Under the pieces are notes generated by a model that saw only the letters and a program-made list of their open reading frames with translations, was not told the origin of the DNA and made no database searches. A stretch of 26,272 nt of DNA from IMG/VR virus record IMGVR_UViG_3300045999_011563, positions 1-26,272 of that record; one strand, given 5' to 3'. This document shows positions 1 to 7,985 of this stretch, piece after piece (the first letter of the stretch is position 1; the number at the start of each line of letters is the position of its first letter). The position numbers were made by a program, and so were the translations under genes. Source of the stretch: a virus.

Positions 1-95
1 TCTGACACCATTTCAGGAGTCCATTCAAATTGAGCTTCTGCAGTTGGCAATGCAGGATTATTCATGTAGATTTGTTTCTTTGTTTTTCTGGGCAT
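1..95 (-). CDS. Terminase large subunit, N-terminal fragment (T4 gp17-like), cut by window edge
   Basis: An open frame runs leftward from an ATG at 93-95 to the window edge and encodes 31 residues. Residues 10-30 (YMNNPALPTAEAQFEWTPEM) resemble the T4 gp17 region just before its ATPase domain, which reads approximately [22 protein letters not shown]. In T4-type phages this protein is the ATPase and nuclease motor that packages DNA into the prohead. The catalytic motifs lie outside the window, so the call rests on this short match and on the neighbouring head and neck genes. The start looks sound: a CTAAGTA element, one mismatch from the late box used elsewhere here, sits exactly 5 nt upstream of the ATG. 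The gene diverges from the acidic protein gene at 173. Confidence 0.6.
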   Translation of the reverse strand, partial: MPRKTKKQIYMNNPALPTAEAQFEWTPEMVS

Positions 96-172
96 GAAAG
101 TACTTAGTAAAAAAAAATAAAAAAAATTTAAAAAAGTTTAAAAAAAAATCATTATTTGGTATAAATACGAAT
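96..172. promoter_or_regulatory. A-rich divergent intergenic region between gp17-like gene and acidic protein gene
   Basis: These 77 bases separate two divergent late-type genes. They hold a leftward near-match to the late box (CTAAGTA, 101-107 on the minus strand) and an exact rightward TATAAATA (160-167). Between them, about 108-150 is nearly pure A/T with several A6-A8 runs on the plus strand. Such A-tracts are bent and can act like UP elements, but here that is inference. Confidence 0.5.
160..167 (+). promoter_or_regulatory. T4-type late promoter box TATAAATA, 5 nt before ATG
   Basis: This is the complete 8-base T4 late promoter consensus TATAAATA, followed by CGAAT and the ATG at 173. 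In T4 the box occupies about -13 to -6, which would put +1 on the A of this ATG. No Shine-Dalgarno sequence is present. Confidence 0.75.
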
Positions 173-775
173 ATGAGCAATAAATCTCTATTTGAAAAAC
201 TATTCGAAGACGTAATGAAAGATGATGCAGAAATGCTAGGTATTGGTGCTGATGAAGGTGCTGGTGCTGGTGAAGGTGGAATGGGAGGAGATGAAGTAGG
301 TTCTGAAGATGTTACCATTAGTATGGATCGTGAAACTGCACAAAAGCTACATGATTTACTAGCTTCTGTACTTGGTGGTGATGTAAAAGCTGATGAAGAA
401 ATGGAGGGAGATGGTGGAGAGGGTGATGAAGGAGAAGAATCTTATGGAGATGAAGCTTCTGAAGAAGGTGAAGAAGGTGATGAAGCTGCCGAAGAAGAAG
501 GAGAAAAGGAAGATGAAGGTGCATTAAAAGAATCACCACAAGCAGGATATGAATCATTCCCAAATAGGGGAGAATCTCTTCAAAAGAAAGATAATAAAGT
601 AGCAGGTGCTCTTGCGACTAAGGTTTCTGGAGCTGGTAAAGCAGAAAAAACTTCTCAAACACAAGGAACAGAGAAGTACATGACTATGAGTACAAAGTAT
701 AATGATGGTAAGAGTAATCAAGTGGCTTCTAATCTAAAGCCATCTGGTAGTGGTGCATCTGCTTTTCACCGCTAA
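173..775 (+). CDS. Highly acidic low-complexity protein, probable virion or prohead core component
   Basis: This 200-residue protein has three parts. Residues 1-20 form an amphipathic helix-like start (MSNKSLFEKLFEDVMKDD). A Gly/Glu/Asp-rich central tract covers roughly 25-120. A Lys/Ser/Gly-rich tail ends in SGASAFHR. Short ordered-looking stretches (VTISMDRETAQKLHDLLASV, about 47-66) interrupt the acidic part. I recognise no enzymatic motif. Very acidic proteins beside head genes in T4-like phages include prohead core proteins such as gp67, which the gp21 protease cleaves after (L/I)-x-E; this protein has LFE at residues 6-8 and 10-12. The core assignment is inference from composition, late promoter and position. 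The gene stands alone between an exact TATAAATA box and a strong terminator at 801-824. Confidence 0.6.
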   Translation: MSNKSLFEKLFEDVMKDDAEMLGIGADEGAGAGEGGMGGDEVGSEDVTISMDRETAQKLHDLLASVLGGDVKADEEMEGDGGEGDEGEESYGDEASEEGEEGDEAAEEEGEKEDEGALKESPQAGYESFPNRGESLQKKDNKVAGALATKVSGAGKAEKTSQTQGTEKYMTMSTKYNDGKSNQVASNLKPSGSGASAFHR

Positions 776-800
776 AAATAATTAACATATAAAAAATTTA

Positions 801-830
801 AGAGGAACTCTTCGGAGTTCCTCTTTTTTT
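801..830 (+). terminator. Strong rho-independent terminator with TTCG tetraloop
   Basis: A perfect 10-bp stem (AGAGGAACTC / GAGTTCCTCT) closes on the extra-stable TTCG tetraloop and is followed by a T-run to 830. It lies 25 bases after the stop of the acidic protein gene and just before the promoter of the next gene, so it isolates the acidic gene as a single-gene unit. Confidence 0.92.
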
Positions 831-831
831 A

Positions 832-838
832 TTAAATA
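832..838 (+). promoter_or_regulatory. Late promoter box TTAAATA, 5 nt before ATG
   Basis: TTAAATA is followed by five bases (ATAGT) and the ATG at 844. It overlaps the end of the terminator T-run, so termination of one unit and initiation of the next are only a few bases apart. Confidence 0.65.
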
Positions 839-843
839 ATAGT

Positions 844-1158
844 ATGATATCCTTTAAGGAGTTTTATTTATTAGAAATACATTCTATAACGAATAGAATG
901 GGTCAACCTAGAACAAGGAAAGATGGTACAGTTTATAATACCGGTACTAATCTTGTTGCTAATAATAAAAAAGTAGGTGATCACAATCACGACCAAAATA
1001 AAACACAAGAAGTTGGTATTATACCAAATGCAAAAGCAGAAAAATATATTCAAGATTATAATTTAAATAGAAACAAATTAAATGTTCCTACTAGATTAGG
1101 TAAGAGACCATTTACAATACAAAAAACAGAAACGGGATTTGTAATTAACCGTATATAA
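844..1158 (+). CDS. Small unknown late protein with capsid-targeting-like N-terminus
   Basis: This 104-residue basic protein matches no family I know. Its first 11 residues, MISFKEFYLLE, resemble the capsid-targeting sequence of T4 internal proteins (MKTYQEFIAE-type), which the gp21 protease removes after an (I/L)-x-E motif; L9-L10-E11 would be such a site. The rest is polar, with NRMGQPRTRKDGTVYNTG at about 17-34 and a compact C-terminal part (VPTRLGKRPFTIQKTETGF). A DNA-associated internal head protein injected with the genome is a possible role by analogy with T4 IPs, but that is inference. The gene has its own late box. Four bases separate its stop from the next ATG, suggesting co-expression with the gp14-like gene. 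Confidence 0.65.
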   Translation: MISFKEFYLLEIHSITNRMGQPRTRKDGTVYNTGTNLVANNKKVGDHNHDQNKTQEVGIIPNAKAEKYIQDYNLNRNKLNVPTRLGKRPFTIQKTETGFVINRI

Positions 1159-1162
1159 TTTT

Positions 1163-2089
1163 ATGCAAGAATGTTATTATTCAGGAGCAAATAATGGAAG
1201 TTTATGTTATGAGTTGTACGATAAAAATCGTTTACAACCTGACATAAAAGTATTTTCTAATATTGCTGATGAAATGGTTAATTCAATGGGTCAAAAAATT
1301 GAATATTGGGTTAATTCGATGGTGTTAACTTCTGCTGATGTTTTATATGGAGAGCAACCAACTAGTGTTTTTTATGGTCCAAAAATTGTTAAAATGATAA
1401 TTAATTTAAATGAATCTAATTTATCATTAAGTAAATTTGGATTTAATGCGGATGATGATATTACTGGTTATATGTCATATTATACATTTGTTAGTGCAAT
1501 GTCTAATGATGATGTTTATACTAGGTTAAATCAAGATATTGAACCTAAATCAGGAGATGTATTTAAAATGGTTGAATATGGTCAAGATCGTAAAAATGGA
1601 AGAAGTGGTAATTTCTTTCAAATAACTCAAAGAAGAGATCAAGATATTGGGGATAATATGAATATTCTTGGAGGACATTATGGTTGGCAGATAAAGGCTA
1701 AACGTCTTGAATATAGTTGGGAACCCGGTTTACCACAAGAATCTCTTAATGTACAATCAAATGACGATTCTTTCTATGGTAAATTAGTTAGCACTATATC
1801 TGGTGAAATTTCTTCTACTGATTATTCTTATGGAGAATCTGCAGATGAAAGAAGTAGTCATTATATTATTGATATGACATTTAATAATACTTCTGTTTAT
1901 GGAACTTATAATTTACAATCCACCGAAGAAGTTGTACCTGCTAGAGCAACACATATTTTAGATGTTGTTGATCAAGAAGAATTAATTAAATCTATAACTG
2001 ATGAGAAAATAAAAGAATTAGAAGACCAAATAGAACAAGAAAGATTTATCAGAACAGGAAAAGATCTTGTGGATGGTGGTACTTTCTAA
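1163..2089 (+). CDS. Neck protein, gp14-like (head-tail connector)
   Basis: This is a 308-residue protein. T4 gp14 (256 residues) joins the head-completion complex and helps attach the tail. Gp14 relatives share a pattern of YG-D-PT, then a KFG-x(3)-D-x-(I/T) segment, a GD-(V/L)-(I/F) segment and a G-x-Y-x-(W/Y)-x-(I/L)-x-(A/C)-x-(R/L)-x-EYS segment. Here these appear as LYGEQPTSVFYG (61-72), LSKFGFNADDDITGYMSYYT (about 88-107), PKSGDVFKMVEYG and LGGHYGWQIKAKRLEYSWEP. The C-terminal 45 residues are predicted helical and acidic (DQEELIKSITDEKIKELEDQ). The match is by remembered pattern, so the family call is moderate. No Shine-Dalgarno sequence precedes the ATG; GTATATA lies 5 nt upstream, a weak variant of the late box. 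The stop overlaps the stop of the converging NHL gene by 4 bases. Confidence 0.55.
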   Translation: MQECYYSGANNGSLCYELYDKNRLQPDIKVFSNIADEMVNSMGQKIEYWVNSMVLTSADVLYGEQPTSVFYGPKIVKMIINLNESNLSLSKFGFNADDDITGYMSYYTFVSAMSNDDVYTRLNQDIEPKSGDVFKMVEYGQDRKNGRSGNFFQITQRRDQDIGDNMNILGGHYGWQIKAKRLEYSWEPGLPQESLNVQSNDDSFYGKLVSTISGEISSTDYSYGESADERSSHYIIDMTFNNTSVYGTYNLQSTEEVVPARATHILDVVDQEELIKSITDEKIKELEDQIEQERFIRTGKDLVDGGTF

Positions 2090-3630
2090 ATTGTTATTAC
2101 ATTACTAGTTACAGAACCTACAATATTAGAAATAACCACAAAATAATCACCACTATTTTGTATTTTACTAGGTATAATAAGAGAACTAGTAGATCCTGTA
2201 ATAGTCGTATTATTTTTATACCATTGATAATTAAAGGGAGGTGTTCCAGAAACATTTATTGTTAAGGTTACACTTTCATCTAATACACCTTTTCTAATAG
2301 TATAATTAGATGAATCACAAATATATAAATTATTAGAAGAATCTACTACTAATCCTCTAGGATTACGAAATGTAGAATTTGGACCTACACCATCGTCTGA
2401 ACCCGGTTCAGAAGTTTTACCTGCAATAGATGTTACTGTTCCATCAGGTGTAATTTTACGAATTTTATGTAATGAATTTTCTGAAACATATAAATTATTT
2501 AAAGAATCTTTTGCTATTCCGTATAAATTATCAAATCTAGCATTAGAACCTGTTTCATCAACATCACCCTTTTGTGTTCCTAATCCCGCAAAGGTTGTAA
2601 CTTCTCCTCCAGATGTTATTTTACGAACTGTATAATTTAAAGCGTCCGCTAAAAATAAATTATTAAATGTATCAGATACTAATCCTCCTTGAGGTGATCC
2701 AGAAAATCTAGCATTAGAACTCAAACCATCAACATATCCGTTCAATGTATTACTACTTCCTGCTAAAGTTGATACCAAACCATTTGATGTTATTTTACGT
2801 ATTGACACTCCTCCTTCATCTATAACATATAAATTATCAAATGAATCTATTGTTATCCCGCGTAAAATTTTATTTAAACTTGCTCCAAATCTTGCATCAG
2901 AACTTAAACCATCCACTTGTCCTTCAATAGCAGAAGACCCCGCAAATGTAGATACATATCCATCTGTTGAAATTTTGCGAATTGAATATTTATCTGCAAT
3001 AAATAAATTATCATTAGAATCCGATACTATTCCCATAGGAACTGAAAATCTAGCATTAGTACTCAATGCATCCACATGACCTTGCCCAGAACCAGCTATA
3101 GTAGAAACATAACCTGCTGGTGTTATTTTACGAACAGTAAAAGTATCAGTAACATATAAATTATCATTAGAATCTATTGTTATATATTTTAATGAATTAA
3201 ATCTTGCATTTAAACCAATTCCATCTACTATACCTTTTTGAGATGCAGAACCAGCAAAAGTTGAAATATATATTTCTCCATTTGGATTAAACGATGAATT
3301 AAAATTAAGTATATATGGAATATCAGCTTGCCTTAAGCTTACTATATCACTATTAATTAAATATCTTTTATTACCAGCTTTACAATAATAATCTCCAACA
3401 TCCGATAAACTAAAATTATTTATAAAAAGTGAACTTGTTGTTTGTCCTGACAAAGGAAAATTATTCCTATACCATTGGTATAATAAAGGGTTACTTCCTT
3501 CTAATTTAATATAGAATCTATAATTATCTCCCAAACTTAAAACTTCACCTACAGGTTGTTGTGTAATAATTGGAGGCACATAAGAAATTATGTGATTTAA
3601 TTTTATAAATGATCCATTTTTTATAAACAT
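2086..3630 (-). CDS. Adhesin-like protein: Ig-like domain, six-bladed NHL propeller, Ig-like domain
   Basis: This 514-residue protein has three visible parts. Residues 18-100 form an I-set-like Ig domain with core W53 and the D-x-G-x-Y-x-C signature ending at C83; the partner cysteine is missing. Residues 121-448 hold six NHL repeats, each with NARF-x(n)-G(I/L)-x(2)-DS-x-NNLYV-x-D and IRKITxxGxVST-(F/I/L)-AG. Residues 450-514 form a second Ig-like domain (NYQWYKNNTTITGSTSSLII, then SGDYFVV) with valine in place of cysteine. NHL propellers bind proteins, glycans or RNA, and Ig-like domains are common on phage tails and capsids, so a surface binding protein is the likeliest role. It lies 3 nt downstream of the repeat-shaft gene and is probably translated from the same message. 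A TATAAA element overlaps the junction. The stop is TAG. Confidence 0.75.
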   Translation of the reverse strand: MFIKNGSFIKLNHIISYVPPIITQQPVGEVLSLGDNYRFYIKLEGSNPLLYQWYRNNFPLSGQTTSSLFINNFSLSDVGDYYCKAGNKRYLINSDIVSLRQADIPYILNFNSSFNPNGEIYISTFAGSASQKGIVDGIGLNARFNSLKYITIDSNDNLYVTDTFTVRKITPAGYVSTIAGSGQGHVDALSTNARFSVPMGIVSDSNDNLFIADKYSIRKISTDGYVSTFAGSSAIEGQVDGLSSDARFGASLNKILRGITIDSFDNLYVIDEGGVSIRKITSNGLVSTLAGSSNTLNGYVDGLSSNARFSGSPQGGLVSDTFNNLFLADALNYTVRKITSGGEVTTFAGLGTQKGDVDETGSNARFDNLYGIAKDSLNNLYVSENSLHKIRKITPDGTVTSIAGKTSEPGSDDGVGPNSTFRNPRGLVVDSSNNLYICDSSNYTIRKGVLDESVTLTINVSGTPPFNYQWYKNNTTITGSTSSLIIPSKIQNSGDYFVVISNIVGSVTSNVITI

Positions 3631-3633
3631 AAT

Positions 3634-5466
3634 TTATAATACAAGCCAAGTATTTGTTCCGCCATTTGCTATTACTTGTTTATAATTTCCATTTAATATT
3701 TGTACAACAGGAGTAACACCCAATCCTCCATTATAATGTATATCTATTTTATGATTATTTGTTTCTGTATTTTTTATAATAAATGTTAATCCTGTATGAG
3801 AACTATTTACAGCAGGTAATTCTACATTTCTTGCTGTTCCATTAGGATCTATAAACAAATATGTAGGTGTATTTTCTGCTAAAGTTATATCACCAGTTAG
3901 TGTTACTGATGATACTGGAACATATAGAGATTTTACTATATGAATGTGATTAGTAGAAACATGTGTATTAAATGTTCCCGTACTAGCCACAAAATTTAAT
4001 GTTGAATTTCCAGACAAAAAGTCTCCAGAAGTAGAATTTACAGTATTATAAACACTATTCCAATTTGCACTAGTAGAAGTTAATGCATTATAAGATGAAT
4101 TCCAATTACCACTAGTAGAAGTTAATGAGGAATATGCAGAATTCCAATTACCACTAGTAGAAGTTAATGCATTATATGAAGAATCCCAGTTTGCGCTAGT
4201 AGAAATTAAACTATTATAAGCTAAATTCCAATTAGCACTAGTAGAAGTTAATGAGGAATATGAAGAGTCCCAATTACCACTAGTAGAAGTTAAACTATTA
4301 TAAGATGAATTCCAATTAGCACTAGTAGATGTCAATGCATTGTATGAAGAATTCCAATTAGCACTAGTAGAAGTTAATGCATTGTATGAAGAATTCCAAT
4401 TAGCACTAGTAGAAGTTAATGCATTGTATGATGCATTCCAGTTTGCACTAGTACTTGTTAATGCTGAATATGCAGAATTCCAATTACCACTAGTAGAAGT
4501 TAAGCTGTTATAAGAATTGACCCATGTTGAAGAGGTATTTAATGTGGTATTATAAACACTATTCCAATTAGCAGAATTAGCTGCATTTATATTATATACA
4601 GTATTCCAAAATGCACTAGTAGAAGTTAAACTATTATAAGCAGAATTCCAATTACCACTAGTAGAAGTTAAACTATTATAAGAAGCATTCCAATTACCAC
4701 TAGTGGATGTTAAACTATTATAAGCAGTATCCCATATTCCCGAAGTTGATTGTAATGTTGTAATATTTGTTCCTATAACATTATTTGATGCGGAAATAGT
4801 TCCAATTGTTGTTAATCCTGTATTTTTAATTTCAGAAACAATAGATCCTCCATTTCTAAATGATGCTATTGGATAAGAAATATTTAAATTGTCTACTAAT
4901 AATCCAACAGTTGAACCAACATTTGAAACGGACAAAGAACTAGTATTAACTATATTAGTTTCAATATAAGAGATATCACCTAAAGCTGATAAATTACCTT
5001 GAACCAATAAATTACCACCAATATTAGTATTTGATGTTACATTTAAACCAGAAAAATTAGCAGTTGACGCATATAAAATATTATTTGCAGATAAATTATT
5101 TGTTGCAATAAATATTGGAGTTTTAGCAACAACTCGTTGTCTAAAATCCATTGTCATAGAAAATGCACCATGACCAGTCAACGCTCCATCACTAATAATA
5201 GTTTCTGTTCCAACTCCTGAAATAAAATCACAATTTGTGATATTTCTTATAGTTAAATTTTCACATATAATATCACCAACAACATCTGCAGATAAGAAAT
5301 TAATACCAGTATTTGTACTTAATAAACCATTTACAACAAAATCCCCTTGAAAAGGTTCTGATGGAGATGCAATTGGATCTGATGCACTATCAGGATAACC
5401 TACTGTAGGAGAAGTATGATGATCTTTTCTGTGTAATTTATTATGGAATCTTGCATTACCTGCCAT
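3634..5466 (-). CDS. Tail-fibre or adhesin protein with 18 tandem 14-residue repeats
   Basis: This 610-residue protein starts with a His-rich segment (NARFHNKLHRKDHH, 4-17), then a beta-rich region to about 237. A shaft of about 18 tandem 14-residue units of consensus LTSTSxNWNxxYNx (238-489) follows. The last 115 residues resemble a small C-terminal fibre domain (LPAVNSSHTGLTFIIKNT, then VTPVVQILNGNYKQVI). Leu1, Ser5, Trp8 and Tyr12 are spaced 4-3-4-3, so each unit equals two heptads and a trimeric coiled-coil shaft is plausible. The protein has no enzyme motif. It is the first gene of the leftward arm from the bidirectional promoter 5472-5491 and has an exact CTAAATA box 5 nt before its ATG. 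A host-recognition fibre is inferred from architecture and neighbours. Confidence 0.75.
   Translation of the reverse strand: MAGNARFHNKLHRKDHHTSPTVGYPDSASDPIASPSEPFQGDFVVNGLLSTNTGINFLSADVVGDIICENLTIRNITNCDFISGVGTETIISDGALTGHGAFSMTMDFRQRVVAKTPIFIATNNLSANNILYASTANFSGLNVTSNTNIGGNLLVQGNLSALGDISYIETNIVNTSSLSVSNVGSTVGLLVDNLNISYPIASFRNGGSIVSEIKNTGLTTIGTISASNNVIGTNITTLQSTSGIWDTAYNSLTSTSGNWNASYNSLTSTSGNWNSAYNSLTSTSAFWNTVYNINAANSANWNSVYNTTLNTSSTWVNSYNSLTSTSGNWNSAYSALTSTSANWNASYNALTSTSANWNSSYNALTSTSANWNSSYNALTSTSANWNSSYNSLTSTSGNWDSSYSSLTSTSANWNLAYNSLISTSANWDSSYNALTSTSGNWNSAYSSLTSTSGNWNSSYNALTSTSANWNSVYNTVNSTSGDFLSGNSTLNFVASTGTFNTHVSTNHIHIVKSLYVPVSSVTLTGDITLAENTPTYLFIDPNGTARNVELPAVNSSHTGLTFIIKNTETNNHKIDIHYNGGLGVTPVVQILNGNYKQVIANGGTNTWLVL
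4000..4755 (-). repeat. Tandem 42-bp repeats encoding the 14-residue shaft units (about 18 copies)
   Basis: A 42-base unit is repeated in frame about 18 times inside the fibre gene. Several copies are almost identical at DNA level and share an ACTAGTAGAAGTTAA core on the plus strand. Three consecutive units encode the identical LTSTSANWNSSYNA, while the outer units diverge. This pattern suggests copy number changes by slippage or recombination, with the newest copies in the middle. Confidence 0.9.
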
Positions 5467-5471
5467 GAAAT

Positions 5472-5491
5472 TATTTAGTGTCTATTAAATA
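5472..5491. promoter_or_regulatory. Compact bidirectional late promoter between fibre operons
   Basis: Two late boxes point outward within 20 bases. CTAAATA on the minus strand (5478-5472) lies 5 nt before the ATG at 5466, and TTAAATA on the plus strand (5485-5491) lies 6 nt before the ATG at 5498. Six bases separate the boxes, so two polymerases could not sit here at once and the two arms probably compete. Confidence 0.7.
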
Positions 5492-5497
5492 TTTATG

Positions 5498-6217
5498 ATG
5501 GCAGACTCCACAGCTAATTTTTATTTAGATAATTATTTTAATGCAGTTTTTGATATTACTTGGTCTTTTCAATATAGTGTCACTGGATTAAATGCTTCAG
5601 GAGGATTTGCAACTTTTTTGTTTGATAGTAATATCCTTCAAGGAGGAGAAAAATATGAATCTATAGGAGTCTTACCAGAAGACATAAATAATTTAGAACA
5701 AAACGGAGGAATAGAAGGACATGCTTTAAGTATAATTTTTAAAAGCGATAATAAAATATATATTTATTCTAATTCAAATTTTGCATTATTAACTTCTTTT
5801 TCTTTAAATAGTTCTTTATCTCCTTTTATAAAAACTTATGAAGATTTTAATACTATACGTTTTAATTTAACTAACGATGCACAAATTTTAAATATATCAT
5901 TTAAAAATAAAAATATAAATAGATATGAAGATTTAATTAGTATTAATACTGGATTATTATTTTATAATGATAAATTATGTAAAATAGGGTTTTCTTATTC
6001 AACCCCTTTAACTGCAAACGGAAATAAATGTTTAATAAAATTAAAAGATATACACGTTCAAGGTAAAATTATTAACACAGAAATAGATTACAGGGGAAAA
6101 CCATTTTATCCCATTCAAAATACAAATTATATATTGGAATCTCCATCTAATAATAATATAAATATAGGAAACCCGGTTCCTGAATCTATCGGCTCTTTAA
6201 TATATCTTAAAAGTTAA
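5498..6217 (+). CDS. Possible lectin-fold (concanavalin-like) structural protein
   Basis: This is a 239-residue protein with strongly alternating beta-type sequence. The segment ITWSFQYSVTGLNASGGFAT, followed by FLFDSN, and the later HALSIIFKSDNKIYIYSNSN resemble strands of phage proteins with an L-type lectin or concanavalin-like jelly roll. No catalytic residues are evident. A glycan-binding role in the fibre complex is inferred from fold and location. Two ATGs lie in tandem at 5495 and 5498. I chose the second because the TTAAATA box is then 6 nt away, matching other genes here; with T4 geometry transcription would start at about 5497, after the first ATG. Nine bases separate its stop from the next gene. 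Confidence 0.6.
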   Translation: MADSTANFYLDNYFNAVFDITWSFQYSVTGLNASGGFATFLFDSNILQGGEKYESIGVLPEDINNLEQNGGIEGHALSIIFKSDNKIYIYSNSNFALLTSFSLNSSLSPFIKTYEDFNTIRFNLTNDAQILNISFKNKNINRYEDLISINTGLLFYNDKLCKIGFSYSTPLTANGNKCLIKLKDIHVQGKIINTEIDYRGKPFYPIQNTNYILESPSNNNINIGNPVPESIGSLIYLKS

Positions 6218-6220
6218 ATA
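6214..6220 (+). promoter_or_regulatory. Late promoter box TTAAATA, 6 nt before ATG
   Basis: TTAAATA overlaps the TAA stop of the lectin-like gene (6215-6217) and is followed by six bases and the ATG at 6227. The fibre gene could therefore be transcribed independently as well as by read-through. Confidence 0.6.
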
Positions 6221-6226
6221 ATAAAT

Positions 6227-7981
6227 ATGGAAGATTCGTTTATTAATAAACTAAAAGAATCATTTACAATAACAAATAATGATTTTACTGTATTTGATGT
6301 TTTAGACAATTCATCGGGAATTTCTAATTTTTATACTAAAAAAGTTTCTTATAAAACTCTAACAAATAAAATTAGTTCTGATCTTATACCCATTTTAAAT
6401 GATAAAATTAATCAAATACAATCTACTTTAAATAATTCGACAATAGAAATAGAAAATAAATTAGATAAAAATGGTACTAATTATTCAAAAAATGAAAAAA
6501 TAATCGGCCCATTAGTAATAGATTCGCAATTGTCTGCAAATGGATTATCTTTTTTTAGACAAAATATAGATTTAACATATAATAAAATTATAAATTTAAA
6601 TAATCCAGAATCAGATTATGATGCATCTAATAGAAAATATGTAAATGAAAAATTTGATTCTATAGTAATACCAGATTTGTCTAATTACATAATGAAATCT
6701 GGAGATTTAATTTTCGGAAATTTAATTTTAACACAAACACCTTTATTATCTAATCATATTATTCATAAAAAATATGTAGATGATTTATCTCCAATAAATA
6801 AATATCTTCCTTTAAGTGGAGGATCAATGGTTGGAAATTTATCTGTTTTAACTCCAACTAATGATTTTCATGCAGTAACTAAAAAATATGCAGACGATTT
6901 ATCTCCTTTCGGAAGATTTTTACCATTATCTGGTGGTACATTAACTAATAACATTTCTGTAAATGATCCTACAAATTTACAACATATTACAAATAAAAAA
7001 TATGTAGATAATAAACTATCATTATATCTTCCTTTAAATGGAGGTACAATGTTAGGAAATTTAAATGTTAATACACCTACAGAACCATCACATGCAGCAT
7101 CTAAATCATATATAGATAACTTTCCATTTTCTAATACATATCTACCTTTAAGCGGTGGAAAAATGAATGGTTATTTAAGTGTAAATGATCCAACTAATGA
7201 TTTTCATGCAGTAACTAAAAAATATGTAGATAATTTATCTCCCGGTGGAAAATTCGTATCTTTATCTGGAGATACAATGACAGGATATCTTTCTGTCTTA
7301 GAACCAACACAATTAAATCATCCTGCTACTAAAAAATATGTAGATGATAAAATTCCTGTGGGTTCGTTTTTACCATTAAGTGGTGGTTCTATGACTGGTT
7401 ATTTAAGTGTATTACCTCCCACTTTAGATAATCATGCAGTAACAAAATCATATGTTGATAATAAAGGTTCGTTTGGATCTTATGTTCCTCTTGCCGGAGG
7501 AACAATGATAGGTTATTTAAATGTTTTAACTCCAACTTTATCAAATCATGCAGTAACAAAAGAATATGTTGATTCTAAATCTCCTAGTAATTCTTATGTT
7601 CCTTTAAGTGGTGGTATAATGACAGGATTATTATCTTTAAAAGAAATAAATTATCCGATTTTAAGTTATAATAATACAATAGATGATACTATTATTAATA
7701 TGACAGGTAATGTTATATTTTTAACATTAAATAATAATGTTTCCCATTTTAATTATGGTCTACCCCCAAATAATTATACAAGACAAATAATTATTTTTAT
7801 ACAACAAAAAGGAACATCTACCTTTTATAATATAAAAAATTGGAAAATAGGAAATAAAGATATAATATGGTATAATAGTGACATTCCAATTATAACTCAA
7901 CAAACAAATAAAATAGATATATTTAAATTTATTTACACAAACAATAATTGGTATGGTTCTATAATAGGTCAAAATTTCTAA
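6227..7981 (+). CDS. Tail fibre protein with PLSGG...TKKYVD repeats
   Basis: This 584-residue protein has an N-terminal region (1-130, with a helical stretch around 50-80) probably used for attachment or trimerisation. It is followed by eight full repeats and one partial repeat of about 38 residues (about 154-475) with the consensus (F/Y)LPLSGGxMxGxLxVxxPT, then xxHAVTKKYVDxxxP. This repeat is a well-known element of phage tail fibres and forms an extended trimeric shaft. The C-terminal 110 residues are beta-rich and Asn/Ile/Tyr-rich, ending NNNWYGSIIGQNF, and probably form the tip. The gene lies in the middle of the rightward adhesin operon with its own late box. The next gene is a paralog with the same N- and C-terminal domains. 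Confidence 0.88.
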   Translation: MEDSFINKLKESFTITNNDFTVFDVLDNSSGISNFYTKKVSYKTLTNKISSDLIPILNDKINQIQSTLNNSTIEIENKLDKNGTNYSKNEKIIGPLVIDSQLSANGLSFFRQNIDLTYNKIINLNNPESDYDASNRKYVNEKFDSIVIPDLSNYIMKSGDLIFGNLILTQTPLLSNHIIHKKYVDDLSPINKYLPLSGGSMVGNLSVLTPTNDFHAVTKKYADDLSPFGRFLPLSGGTLTNNISVNDPTNLQHITNKKYVDNKLSLYLPLNGGTMLGNLNVNTPTEPSHAASKSYIDNFPFSNTYLPLSGGKMNGYLSVNDPTNDFHAVTKKYVDNLSPGGKFVSLSGDTMTGYLSVLEPTQLNHPATKKYVDDKIPVGSFLPLSGGSMTGYLSVLPPTLDNHAVTKSYVDNKGSFGSYVPLAGGTMIGYLNVLTPTLSNHAVTKEYVDSKSPSNSYVPLSGGIMTGLLSLKEINYPILSYNNTIDDTIINMTGNVIFLTLNNNVSHFNYGLPPNNYTRQIIIFIQQKGTSTFYNIKNWKIGNKDIIWYNSDIPIITQQTNKIDIFKFIYTNNNWYGSIIGQNF

Positions 7982-7985
7982 TAAT

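Noticed and set aside
318-563. Leftward open frame opposite the acidic protein, rich in Leu and His
   Set aside because: It is the complement of the Glu/Asp-rich tract; its repetitive Leu/His composition is an expected by-product, and it has no start signal.
4000-4755. Regular DNA repeats that could be taken for a CRISPR array
   Set aside because: The 42-base units are contiguous, in frame and translate to 14-residue protein repeats; there are no unique spacers and no cas genes.
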